Shown here: positions 15,919 to 23,494 of the stretch, piece by piece
How positions within the stretch are numbered: position 1 is the stretch's first letter
Layout: the number at the start of each line of letters is the position of its first letter
Source: Pseudomonadota bacterium
Lineage (GTDB): Bacteria; Desulfobacterota; Anaeroferrophillalia; Anaeroferrophillales; Tharpellaceae
Direction: 5' to 3'
DNA length: 23,775 bases
Assembly: GCA_015486505.1 (NCBI GenBank)
Contig: WFRP01000140.1
Span: 1-23,775 of the forward strand
Notes under the pieces: generated by a model
Told to the model about the DNA's origin: nothing
The model's database searches: none
What the model saw: the letters and a program-made list of their open reading frames with translations, nothing else
Program-made: the position numbers and the translations under genes

Positions 15919-16588
15919 CGACAAAAGATTCAGCGACAATCAGATGATCCAGCAGGCGGATGCCTAAAGTGGCCGCCGCTTTCTGCAAATCACAGGTTAT
16001 GCGGATATCTTCCGCTGAAGGCGTGCGGCTGCCGCCGGGATGATTATGGGCGACCAGGATCGCCGCCGCCCTGAATTTAAGCGCCTGGTTTAAAACCTCA
16101 CGCGGATAAACCACACTCATATCGACCGTGCCCCGATGAATAATCTTGCTTTGAATCAAACGGTGGCGGTTATCGAGAAAAAGGACCAGGAACTGCTCCT
16201 CCGGCAAACCTTCAAGCCGGGCCCGGCACAAATCCGCGATCTGCTCCGGTGAGGTCACCGTCTGCCGTTCGCTGTCGGGAGCCTCCATATAAAGTATCAG
16301 CAGTTCACGACACAACTTCAGCAGCAGGGCCGAATGCCGGCCGAGGCCGTCAATTTCCTGTAACCGGTCTGCGGGAGCGTCAAGCACCCGTTTCAAAGTT
16401 CCGAAATCGCGCAGCAAACGCTTGGCCAGGGGCTTGACATCACGGCGGGGAATCGCGTAACCTAAAAGCAACTCCAGAACCTCATAATCCTGCAATCCGT
16501 CAAGACCGTGCGTTGCGAACCTTGATTTCAGACGTTGACGATGCCCCTGATAATCCGGGTTTTCAGTATTATTATTTTTTGGCGCCAT
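15890..16588 (-). CDS. radC: RadC family (UPF0758) JAB-domain protein
   Basis: A 232-residue protein. An N-terminal helix-hairpin-helix part (YEVLELLLGYAIPRRDVKPL through EIDGLGRHSALLLKL, about 38-90) leads to a JAB/MPN metalloprotease-like domain carrying HNHPGGSRTPSAED (about 180-193), which supplies the two metal-ligand histidines and the aspartate. The length is normal for RadC. The family's biochemical role is unsettled; an old link to DNA repair is doubtful, and it may be a hydrolase linked to DNA or natural transformation. It is convergent with the Pat-like gene and overlaps its 3' end by 29 bases. The ribosome-binding site before the ATG at 16588 is poor. Confidence 0.94.
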   Translation of the reverse strand: MAPKNNNTENPDYQGHRQRLKSRFATHGLDGLQDYEVLELLLGYAIPRRDVKPLAKRLLRDFGTLKRVLDAPADRLQEIDGLGRHSALLLKLCRELLILYMEAPDSERQTVTSPEQIADLCRARLEGLPEEQFLVLFLDNRHRLIQSKIIHRGTVDMSVVYPREVLNQALKFRAAAILVAHNHPGGSRTPSAEDIRITCDLQKAAATLGIRLLDHLIVAESFVVSLKESGEM

Positions 16589-16671
16589 ATTTTTTCACAG
16601 ATAAAATGTTTCACCAAAATTGGGGGTTGATTTTTTATCGATTAGCCCCTAAATTACCCCGGCGAGGTTAG

Positions 16672-16819
16672 TACCTTACAGGTTATTTTCTGTACCAAAA
16701 AACAAGATTTAATAATCAGAAAATGTTCTGATAAGAGTACTTATTTGCGACCGTCGGAAGTGCCCTTGGGTACGGGCCGAAAAGCCCGGATTGGGTTGCG
16801 GGATATGTTCCCGCATTAG
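16672..16819 (+). repeat. TTAG unit, single, upstream of cooC
   Basis: A 148-bp unit preceded by TTAG (16668-16671) and ending CATTAG (16814-16819). It has the long-loop hairpin, a GGGCCGAAAAGCCC hairpin and GCGGGATATGTTCCCGC. It ends 34 bases before the cooC ATG, so it lies in the promoter/leader zone. Its central variable part is nearly identical to that of the inverted unit after cooC (17648-17795). Confidence 0.88.
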
Positions 16820-16853
16820 CTCTTTTTCCCCTTAATCATAAGGAATTTTAACT

Positions 16854-17651
16854 ATGAAAATTGCAATTTCAGGTAAAGGCGGGGTCGGCAAAACCACCCT
16901 TGCCGGCACCCTGGCCCGGGTTATCGCGGACACCGGGCATAAAGTTTTGGCTATCGATGCCGACCCTGATGCCAATTTGGGCTCAGCCCTGGGTTTCAGC
17001 CTGGAAGAGGTTGAAAAAATCACCCCAATCGCGGAAATGACTGATTTCATTCAGGAACGAACCGGTTCAAAAAAAGGCACCTATGGGGGGATGTTCAAAC
17101 TCAACCCCAAAGTTGATGATATCCCTGAGCGTTTCAGCCTGAGCCGGGACAACCTGAAGCTTCTGGTTATGGGAACCATCCCGGAGGGCGGCGGCGGCTG
17201 TTACTGCCCGGAGAGTGTTATTTTAAAGTTTCTGCTCCGGCACATATTACTGCAGCGTGATGAAAGTATCATTCTTGATATGGAGGCCGGCCTTGAACAT
17301 TTAGGACGCGGCGCGACCCGGGGAATCGACGCTTTTATTGTTGTCGTTGAACCAGGCTCAAGAAGTTTGAAAACCGCGCGGCAGATCAAAAAGCTGGCCG
17401 CCGATTTAGGTGTCAACCAGGTCTATATTGTCGGTAACAAGATCAATGCCGCAAAAGATAAAGATTTTATCACTGAAAACCTTGAAGGCCTGAAAGTTTT
17501 GGGTTTTTTGGATTATGATCAGGAGATCGTCACGGCCGACCGCAATGATCAGGCGCCTTTTGAAGTCAACCGGAAAATGGTCGAAAATGTCAAGACAATC
17601 TATGCTAATCTACAAAATGAACTTAAGCTGAACCAAGCTGAAAGTCACTAA
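16854..17651 (+). CDS. cooC: CooC/AcsF-type nickel-insertion ATPase for CO dehydrogenase
   Basis: A 265-residue cytoplasmic MinD/ParA-like ATPase. It has the deviant Walker A GKGGVGKTT (about 7-15), the switch DADPDANLG (about 36-44), the CxC pair GGCYCPES (Cys116 and Cys118, the dimer-interface nickel/zinc site in CooC), and DMEAGLEHLGRG (about 142-153). CooC matures the Ni-Fe-S C-cluster of CO dehydrogenase, so the genome should encode CODH, probably as part of an acetyl-CoA pathway. AAGGA lies upstream of the ATG. The gene stands alone, bracketed by TTAG units in opposite orientation. Its TAA stop overlaps the CTAA end of the downstream array. Confidence 0.94.
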   Translation: MKIAISGKGGVGKTTLAGTLARVIADTGHKVLAIDADPDANLGSALGFSLEEVEKITPIAEMTDFIQERTGSKKGTYGGMFKLNPKVDDIPERFSLSRDNLKLLVMGTIPEGGGGCYCPESVILKFLLRHILLQRDESIILDMEAGLEHLGRGATRGIDAFIVVVEPGSRSLKTARQIKKLAADLGVNQVYIVGNKINAAKDKDFITENLEGLKVLGFLDYDQEIVTADRNDQAPFEVNRKMVENVKTIYANLQNELKLNQAESH

Positions 17652-17917
17652 TCCGGGAACAAATCCCGCGACCCAAACGAGCCTTCCCGGCCCGTACCCA
17701 GGGGCACTTCCGACGGTCGCAAATAAGTACTCTTATCAGAACATTTTCTGATTATTAAATCTTGTTTTTTGGTGCAGAAAATAACCTGTAAGGTACTAAT
17801 GCGGGAACAAACCCGCAACCCAAATGGAGCCTTGCGGCCCGCAAATAAGTACTCTTATCAGAACATTTTCTGATTATTAAATCTTGTTTTTTGGTGCAGA
17901 AAATAACCTGTAAGGTA
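17648..17917 (-). repeat. TTAG-unit array (two units, inverted) downstream of cooC
   Basis: Read on the minus strand, TTAG (17921-17918) is followed by one unit (17917-17796, 122 bp), ending in CATTAG, and a second (17795-17648, 148 bp), ending in GATTAG. Both have the long-loop hairpin. The last TTAG is the complement of CTAA, whose TAA is the cooC stop. Because TTAG is also the target on the other side, the sequence before insertion would have carried the same stop codon, so the array entered without altering the protein. Confidence 0.87.
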
Positions 17918-17997
17918 CTAAATCCGGGTTAATCCGTATCCATTTGTGGCTTATGTTTGTAACTTCAGGTAGTTGTAGACCGCTGCCTGAAAGTTAC

Positions 17998-18231
17998 TCA
18001 GTTCTTTTGCCGCTGACACTCGCGGCTGCAGAAATATCCGCCCGGATTGCGCCAACCGCCGGGCACGGCCTCGTGTTCCGGCACATAGAGCCCGCAACGG
18101 ATACATTTCACCATTTTTTCCCCGCCGGCAGCTTTTGGGGCGGGCTCCGCCGCACCCGGAGCCGGCGGTCGCCCCTGAAACAGCCGCAGCAGCAGAAAAA
18201 TAACCCCTATCCACAATATTAATCTGAACAC
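17998..18231 (-). CDS. PP0621-type small membrane-anchored zinc-ribbon protein
   Basis: A 77-residue protein. It has an N-terminal membrane segment (FRLILWIGVIFLLLRLF), a Pro/Ala-rich linker, then a compact cysteine motif, KCIRCGLYVPEHEAV ... YFCSREC, typical of the PP0621 family of unknown function. It starts with GTG immediately after the TAG stop of the AsmA-like gene; GAGG inside the end of that gene can serve as its ribosome-binding site, so translation is probably coupled. It is likely a small zinc-binding membrane protein. It converges on cooC and the inverted repeat array. Confidence 0.87.
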   Translation of the reverse strand: MFRLILWIGVIFLLLRLFQGRPPAPGAAEPAPKAAGGEKMVKCIRCGLYVPEHEAVPGGWRNPGGYFCSRECQRQKN

Positions 18232-21200
18232 CTAATCAACCTCGCTTTGTTCCTGATTTTCCGGACGGACAGCAGACGGTTTAGCGCTATCCATCATATT
18301 CAATAATTTCCCCGGCACTTTTAAAATTCTAATCGGAGTTTTGAAAATCCTCTCCACCATACCGGTCAATTTTTTCCCCATACCGGCCACCACCTGGGTC
18401 CGGATCTGCAAATCGGAAAACGGGCCTTTTACCGTCACCGGCAGCACAACAAAAGTTTTTTTCTCACCGGTCATAATATAGCCGAGTAAAGGAATTGAAG
18501 CAATAACTTTACCGACCGTCTGCAAGGGCTGCACCCCGAATTCAAGGTCAACGGTATCATCAAGCAGATTAATCGTGCCGTTGCCGAACATATTAAATGA
18601 AGGCCCCAGCATCGCCAGTTCATCAAACTCAAGCCGGCCGCCGATAATCAAACCCCTATAGGTAAGTTCACGATAAGGAACTCCTTTACTGATACTGATT
18701 TCCGGCAGATGCAAGGAGGCGTACTGAGAAAGGTTCAAGATTGAACAGATATTGGCAATCATGGAAAATCTTTTCAAACGGCCGTTATGAAAATTAAAAT
18801 CAAGGTCGCCGTCAAGGCTCTCCTCCCAGGCTTTCACCGTATCCCCCTGCCAGTAAAGATCAAGATTCAGCGAGCCGTGACCGCCCATCATCGGCAAACC
18901 CCGATCCGGATTTTTCAAATAGTCATTCAGGCTTTCAAAGTTAATATCTTCAAACTGAGACTCAAACATAAACGAGTCATCAGCAAAATGCCAGCCCGCG
19001 AAAACATTAAAATCTCCCTCAAAATCTTTTCCGGCAAGCTTTTTTATCTTTACCCCTTGCTCATTAACGCTGCAGGCACAGCTAAGCTCAGCCAAAGCCA
19101 TCTGCTGCCAGATTAAACGCCGGGCCTGAATTGTAAGATTTAATCTACTACGTTTTAAAACTTTTTTCATCGACATCAGTGACGTGACTTTAGCAGCCAT
19201 CACGGCCCGGCCGATGTCATTCAGAACAACCGCTTCAACCGGTTCTGATGCCTTGCCGGTCACAGCTGGTTTTTTCTCTTCCACGGGAGCCGTAACCGGT
19301 TTATCAGCTGCGGCTGAAAGATTATCGACATCAAGATCCGTAATCTCTATATTCAAATCTCCCTGCAAACCGCCGTCAAACCGCAGTTTACCGACGACAT
19401 CAGTCCGGGCCCGTTCAGTTCCCCACTGCCAGCGACACTTATTGATGGTGAGCGGGTCCTCAGCCCCACCTTCCAGATTAAGCTCAAGATTATACAGGTG
19501 ACGCCACGAATTCTTCGGCGCCGCTTGGCCCTGGGAAGCGGCACCGGGTAAAATCAACTCAGCCACCCCCCCCGTAATTTTATAGCCCACTTTCAAACCG
19601 CCGCTTTCCGGCAGATTGAACCGGGCAAAATCGTCGACGGCAAGATAGGGACTGAAAATTTTACCGGCAATCTTGTAGCCGGATTCTGCATCGGCGTAAC
19701 TTAAATTACCCTGAAATCCAAACTTAGAAGCTCCATTCTCAAATAAAAGGCGGGTGAATGAAATTTCTTTTACGTTAAATTCAGCCGCACAAGTTAAACT
19801 CTTTAACGGCTTATCAGTAAAAGAACACTCGACAGCGCGCCAATTGAGATTAAGGGCGCCGACCAGTGCAAAATCGGCAAAGTTTTTAGCTTTCGCGCTT
19901 AAATTTATTGCCAGAGATGAGGCTTTTGCCACCGGCAGCCCTGAAATATTATATTTTTTTTGTGAAAGTAAATTCAGATAAGCGGGCGTAAAACCGTTAC
20001 ATTTCAGCTTAAGATTAAGACCGGCGGTTTCATTTTTCCCGAGAAAAAAACCAGGGCCGGGAAGAGTGCCGGACAAAACAAAAGGGACTGAGGCAACTTC
20101 AAGGTTTGCCGACTCTATCCGCACTCCATCGTCATCGAGAACAAATGAACCGGCCCCCCGGGCCGCAGCCCAGGGCCGGCCGGCAATCATAAAACCGATA
20201 TCCCGCCCGCTGAAAGTTCCGCCCCAATGCATCTTCTCCGGTTGCCGCAGCGGCCCCTGCACAACCATCTCTCCCGATAAGATACCACTTTTTAAAATAA
20301 ATCCAGGCTTGGTATTCTCGCCTGATTTTACGGTTTTCAGAGGCCAATTCGCAAACAGAGGATTTAATTTTTGCAAATCACAATCGAGATAACCGGAAAA
20401 ACCGAGCTGAACTTTATGGTATATATCTTTTAATGAAAACTTCCCCGTTTGCAAGCTCAGGAAACCGCCGATGTCAAGGTCAACGTCTTCCACCTCCAGC
20501 AAGTTGTCGCTAAGGCTTAAATTGATTTTTTTAACTTCCAGAGCCGGCCAGTTTCCAACCGCAGTAAAAGCTAAATTTTCTCCACGAATACGACCGCCGA
20601 TAATACCGGTTGGCGGATGTTTAGCGACCATTCGCGTAATTTTGCGATAATCACCTTTAAGAAAAGCATCTTCTATCACCAGATTTCCCGATTTCCGCAG
20701 GTGCTTACAATACTGGTCGATTTTATCCGGAATAATTTCCCAGGGCAGTACCGGCATCAGCCGCGCCGGGTTAAATTTCAAGCTCCCGAGTTTCGCGTCA
20801 ATCGTCCCGTCAATTCCCCGCCGGGCTTTATGCAAAAGGCAATAACCTTTGACTACCAGGCCATCAGCGTTAATCGTGCAGTCCCGGGTTTCAATGGTAT
20901 TGTAATGGTCTGCCAGACGAAAATCGTAATCTACCGCGAAACGATCAAATTTAAGTTTATCGCGAAAAACCTGGCGATAATCGAGTTCCGCCTGATGGAG
21001 AACAATGCGCCCCCGGGAATGAAACAAACCCATAAGACTACCGTCATAACTGGAGTCAATATCAACCCGCCCGCCAACAAACCGCATCGGCACATGCTTT
21101 TGATAGTAAGGGAAATAGGTGCCGCCATTTAGATTTTCCGCAACAATTTTACAATCAAGCATCATGTTTCCCGGACTTAAAGGAAACTTCAGATTAGACA

Positions 21201-21897
21201 GACTCCCCATAATCGCGATAGAGCCCGCGCCGACTTCATCCGGAACGGCGGCGGCCAATTCGAATTCAGTCAGATTTTTATTTTTTTGCCATAAAAAAGT
21301 CGCGTTCAGGTGTTTAAGCCGGGTCCTTATCGCCGAGAACCCGAAACAAGCATCGGTAAAATCGACCGAGGCATCAACAATCTCAAGTACAGCCCCGCGT
21401 ATTTCTTTATCAACAGTCCAACCGGGGAAATTAAGGCCTTCACCTTCGGGCTCCGCAGTTCTGTTTTTCGGCCGCAAAAAATCCGCCGATAGAGGGTTAT
21501 TGCGCTCCAGCCGTAGCCTAACATCCGCTCCCACCAGGGTTAAGCGGCTGAGATTAAGGTGCCGGCGCAACAGGGAAGCAAGATCAAAATTAATTACCGC
21601 CGTCGCCACAACTACATGCTGGGCCCCTGATTTGGCAAAGATCCGCACCCCATCCACACGCAAGCCGGGGCCGTGCTGAAATGTCAACCTCAGTTTTCCG
21701 ATCACCACCTCACCGGCAAGTCGGGTTTTAAGGTAATTAAGCAGCTGCGGACGATAATTATCCAGATCGATCAGGTTCGGCAAACTGATGAGCAACAGAA
21801 AAAAACCCAACAGCAAAACCGCACTGAAGCGCGCCAATATCCGCCATCTTTTTTTTCTAATGGCTATGCGGAACAAAGCTACCCTCTGCGACAACAA
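18232..21897 (-). CDS. Large AsmA-like/YhdP-type envelope protein
   Basis: Up to 1221 residues. A basic N-terminus and one transmembrane helix (about 22-42) anchor it in the inner membrane. The rest is beta-rich periplasmic sequence of the AsmA type, with an AsmA-like C-terminal region near 1000-1190 (GHGSLNLDLYWQGD ... GDLDFNFHNGRLKRF ... GTINLLDDTVDLEFGVQPL ... IPLLGYIMTGEK). AsmA, YhdP and TamB-like proteins are thought to bridge the envelope and move phospholipids towards the outer membrane, which would fit a Gram-negative cell. The start is uncertain: TTG at 21897, or TTG at 21876 with GAGGG five bases before it, both upstream of the membrane helix. The gene is coupled to the small zinc-ribbon gene after it. 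Confidence 0.9.
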   Translation of the reverse strand: MLSQRVALFRIAIRKKRWRILARFSAVLLLGFFLLLISLPNLIDLDNYRPQLLNYLKTRLAGEVVIGKLRLTFQHGPGLRVDGVRIFAKSGAQHVVVATAVINFDLASLLRRHLNLSRLTLVGADVRLRLERNNPLSADFLRPKNRTAEPEGEGLNFPGWTVDKEIRGAVLEIVDASVDFTDACFGFSAIRTRLKHLNATFLWQKNKNLTEFELAAAVPDEVGAGSIAIMGSLSNLKFPLSPGNMMLDCKIVAENLNGGTYFPYYQKHVPMRFVGGRVDIDSSYDGSLMGLFHSRGRIVLHQAELDYRQVFRDKLKFDRFAVDYDFRLADHYNTIETRDCTINADGLVVKGYCLLHKARRGIDGTIDAKLGSLKFNPARLMPVLPWEIIPDKIDQYCKHLRKSGNLVIEDAFLKGDYRKITRMVAKHPPTGIIGGRIRGENLAFTAVGNWPALEVKKINLSLSDNLLEVEDVDLDIGGFLSLQTGKFSLKDIYHKVQLGFSGYLDCDLQKLNPLFANWPLKTVKSGENTKPGFILKSGILSGEMVVQGPLRQPEKMHWGGTFSGRDIGFMIAGRPWAAARGAGSFVLDDDGVRIESANLEVASVPFVLSGTLPGPGFFLGKNETAGLNLKLKCNGFTPAYLNLLSQKKYNISGLPVAKASSLAINLSAKAKNFADFALVGALNLNWRAVECSFTDKPLKSLTCAAEFNVKEISFTRLLFENGASKFGFQGNLSYADAESGYKIAGKIFSPYLAVDDFARFNLPESGGLKVGYKITGGVAELILPGAASQGQAAPKNSWRHLYNLELNLEGGAEDPLTINKCRWQWGTERARTDVVGKLRFDGGLQGDLNIEITDLDVDNLSAAADKPVTAPVEEKKPAVTGKASEPVEAVVLNDIGRAVMAAKVTSLMSMKKVLKRSRLNLTIQARRLIWQQMALAELSCACSVNEQGVKIKKLAGKDFEGDFNVFAGWHFADDSFMFESQFEDINFESLNDYLKNPDRGLPMMGGHGSLNLDLYWQGDTVKAWEESLDGDLDFNFHNGRLKRFSMIANICSILNLSQYASLHLPEISISKGVPYRELTYRGLIIGGRLEFDELAMLGPSFNMFGNGTINLLDDTVDLEFGVQPLQTVGKVIASIPLLGYIMTGEKKTFVVLPVTVKGPFSDLQIRTQVVAGMGKKLTGMVERIFKTPIRILKVPGKLLNMMDSAKPSAVRPENQEQSEVD

Positions 21898-21980
21898 ACA
21901 TAAACCTGAATAAACTTGAATTATGGCTTAACCGATAAAATCCGGGTTAGACGTCAGCAAACCCGCAAAAACAACTACCA

Positions 21981-22016
21981 GCACTTGCAAAGCTCTTAGC
22001 ACTTGCAAAGCTCTTT
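21981..22016. repeat. 18-bp tandem direct repeat upstream of the AsmA-like gene
   Basis: GCACTTGCAAAGCTCTT occurs twice head to tail (21981-21998 with final A, 21999-22016 with final T). It lies 85 bases or more upstream of the AsmA-like start, so it could be a paired protein-binding site, but no factor is recognised. Confidence 0.6.
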
Positions 22017-22058
22017 TTGAAGTTAAAAGGTATTAATTTTTTCTCTTTAAGCACAAAA

Positions 22059-22085
22059 AAACCGGGTTTACTCAACCCGGTTTTT
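22059..22085. terminator. Bidirectional rho-independent terminator
   Basis: AAACCGGGTT (22059-22068) and AACCCGGTTT (22074-22083) pair perfectly around a five-base loop, with A7 before and T5 after, so it can act on both strands. No recognisable gene ends here on either strand. It may shield the AsmA-like gene from transcription arising to its right, or mark a lost gene. Confidence 0.85.
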
Positions 22086-22102
22086 ACAAGCAAAAAATAT
22101 TG

Positions 22103-22342
22103 GTAACTATTCAGCCAAATTTTACCCCCCACCTTCTGGAGGGGGGCGGGGGTGGTTTTTCGTAAGCGGTTGCGGAAACGATTTCGTTGTTTTTCGGAAG
22201 CGAGCGGGAGCCCATTAGCATTGCAACTGTTTGAGCGTAGCGAGTTTTGCAAGGCGGGCGCAGCGAGCGTAAGGAAAAACAGAAATCTTAACGCCTAGCG
22301 GAGAAGAACCGCGCCCGACCCCGGATTCGGCTGAATAGTTAC
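22103..22342 (+). mobile_element. Element L copy 3, complete and without TTAG units (empty site)
   Basis: A 240-bp element with perfect 14-base terminal inverted repeats, GTAACTATTCAGCC (22103-22116) and GGCTGAATAGTTAC (22329-22342). The inner ATTAG (22214-22218) runs straight into CATTGCAACTG, where copies 1 and 2 carry TTAG units. AAAAATAT is found on both sides (22093-22100 and 22343-22350), but on the left two bases (TG) separate it from the repeat and the region is AT-rich, so this target duplication is less certain than that of copy 2. Confidence 0.88.
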
Positions 22343-22448
22343 AAAAATATAAAAATTATGACAACTCTGCCATTTATTGACAATAGTTGTAACCGCAAAA
22401 TTATATCTGAAAAAAGTGGACATTATATTCGGATGAAGGGGATGAAAG

Positions 22449-22535
22449 ATGAAGATTTTTTATTTGTGTTTGTTCGTCGTGGTTTTGATGGCAATAGTTG
22501 TTTATTTTAAATTAGGCCCCTATGTTTTATGTTGA
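22449..22535 (+). CDS. Possible 28-residue single-pass membrane peptide, or 5' end of a decayed gene
   Basis: ATG at 22449 is preceded by AAGGGG with seven-base spacing, a good ribosome-binding site. The peptide is Met-Lys followed by an almost continuous hydrophobic helix (IFYLCLFVVVLMAIVVYF) and a short tail. After its stop, protein-like sequence continues in another frame (SFTGIVRSEKSGKNISAELE, about 22543-22602) and then in the first frame again (FFIGDPLKDIKTYYRTGQ, about 22647-22700). The peptide may thus be intact, or the start of a small membrane-anchored protein broken by frameshifts. Confidence 0.4.
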   Translation: MKIFYLCLFVVVLMAIVVYFKLGPYVLC

Positions 22536-22609
22536 ATGAATAAGTTTTACCGGTATTGTTCGATCTGAGAAAAGTGGTAAAAATATCTCGGCAGAACTAG
22601 AGTCTTTTA

Positions 22610-22638
22610 TTGACATTAACGGCAACTGATATTATCGA
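22610..22638 (+). promoter_or_regulatory. Candidate promoter for the P-loop kinase-like gene
   Basis: A perfect -35 TTGACA (22610-22615) is followed 17 bases later by TATCGA (22633-22638), a weak -10. It lies 66 bases before the ATG at 22704. Position and -35 are good, but the -10 is poor. Confidence 0.3.
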
Positions 22639-22703
22639 AAGAACAATTTTTTATTGGCGATCCACTTAAAGACATTAAAACATATTACAGAACAGGACAA
22701 GTT

Positions 22704-23369
22704 ATGGATGGAAAAATAAAAAAAACGGTTATTATAAACCGGGCCGTTCCCGGTTCTGGTAAAACAACTATAACGAATTGTATTGTGGCGGCACTAAATA
22801 AGAACGGGATCTCCTCGTCTATACATTCCACGGATAATTTCTTTATGACAGCTGATAACCGGTATGCGTTTGATGTTAAAAAATTATATGGGTTTCATCT
22901 GAAAAATTTACATAATTTTAAGGAAAGTTTGGCGGCCGGTGTTCAAGTGGTTATCTGTGACAATATTAATATCGCACCCTGGCAAACCCTGCCTTATACT
23001 GATTTGGCCCGGGAGTACTCATATCAAGTGATTATGATTAGTTTTGAGCCGAGAGAGCTCTCAAAACATATTGAGTGTCAGATTGTAACTGAGGAGAAAC
23101 CTGACGCTCATAATGTTCCAGAAAAGGAGTTGAAACGTTTTATTCTTGAGTATTACATCTACAATCCTCTCCTTGATAGCAGAACCAGCATTAATGAGTT
23201 TATTCATAAGGACTATGAGTGGAACACTGAATTAAATTTTCGTCAGGAGAAAAACACCCCATCTCCTTATTTTGATTTAGATAATTTGATTGTTTTATAC
23301 CCCAATGAATACCATGCGGCCAAGATTTCGATAGGAGAAACTATTCTTAAATTGTTGGTCGCAAAATAG
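22704..23369 (+). CDS. N4BP2/polynucleotide-kinase-like P-loop ATPase
   Basis: A 221-residue soluble protein. The Walker A motif AVPGSGKTT (about residues 14-22) near the N-terminus, HSTDNFFM (about 41-48), the Y-F-D strand region, FKESLAAG and ICDNINIAPWQ (about 84-94), then PYTDLAREYSYQVIMISFE follow the plan of the NEDD4-binding-protein-2-like P-loop kinases related to polynucleotide kinase. The usual lid arginine-rich segment is less clear and the C-terminal 70 residues match nothing I know. AGGA six bases before the ATG supports the start. Codon use is clearly AT-rich compared with the pil and AsmA genes, suggesting acquisition by transfer. The substrate is unknown; RNA or DNA 5' ends or a small molecule are possible. 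It lies just upstream of a Cas6-like gene, but a functional link is only a guess. Confidence 0.75.
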   Translation: MDGKIKKTVIINRAVPGSGKTTITNCIVAALNKNGISSSIHSTDNFFMTADNRYAFDVKKLYGFHLKNLHNFKESLAAGVQVVICDNINIAPWQTLPYTDLAREYSYQVIMISFEPRELSKHIECQIVTEEKPDAHNVPEKELKRFILEYYIYNPLLDSRTSINEFIHKDYEWNTELNFRQEKNTPSPYFDLDNLIVLYPNEYHAAKISIGETILKLLVAK

Positions 23370-23421
23370 AGAGAATTTGGTGATATCACTTATCTGCGGA
23401 GCTTTATCGGTTGTGAAGAAA

Positions 23422-23455
23422 AATATTGCTACAAAACAAATATTGTCACAAAACA
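23422..23455. repeat. 17-bp tandem repeat upstream of the Cas6-like gene
   Basis: AATATTGCTACAAAACA (23422-23438) is followed directly by AATATTGTCACAAAACA (23439-23455), differing only by a CT/TC swap. It lies 40 bases before the Cas6-like start, where an operator or an ancient duplication could be. It is not a CRISPR repeat: too short and without spacers. Confidence 0.55.
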
Positions 23456-23494
23456 ATGAGCGCTGATTTGCAATGGGCCGGCAAGACTTGTTGT

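Noticed and set aside
16854..17651. cooC as MinD/ParA partition protein
   Set aside because: The CxC pair and the DMEAGLEHLGRG segment are those of CooC/AcsF proteins, and no ParB or MinE/MinC gene is nearby.
20617..21679. Long plus-strand frames inside the AsmA-like gene
   Set aside because: They lie antisense to a continuous 1221-codon gene with coherent AsmA-like sequence and have no domain features.
21947..22252. 101-codon minus-strand frame across element L and the terminator
   Set aside because: It reads through terminal inverted repeats, a terminator and the 18-bp repeats, with low-complexity sequence (SFASAKSFASAG) explained by those repeats.
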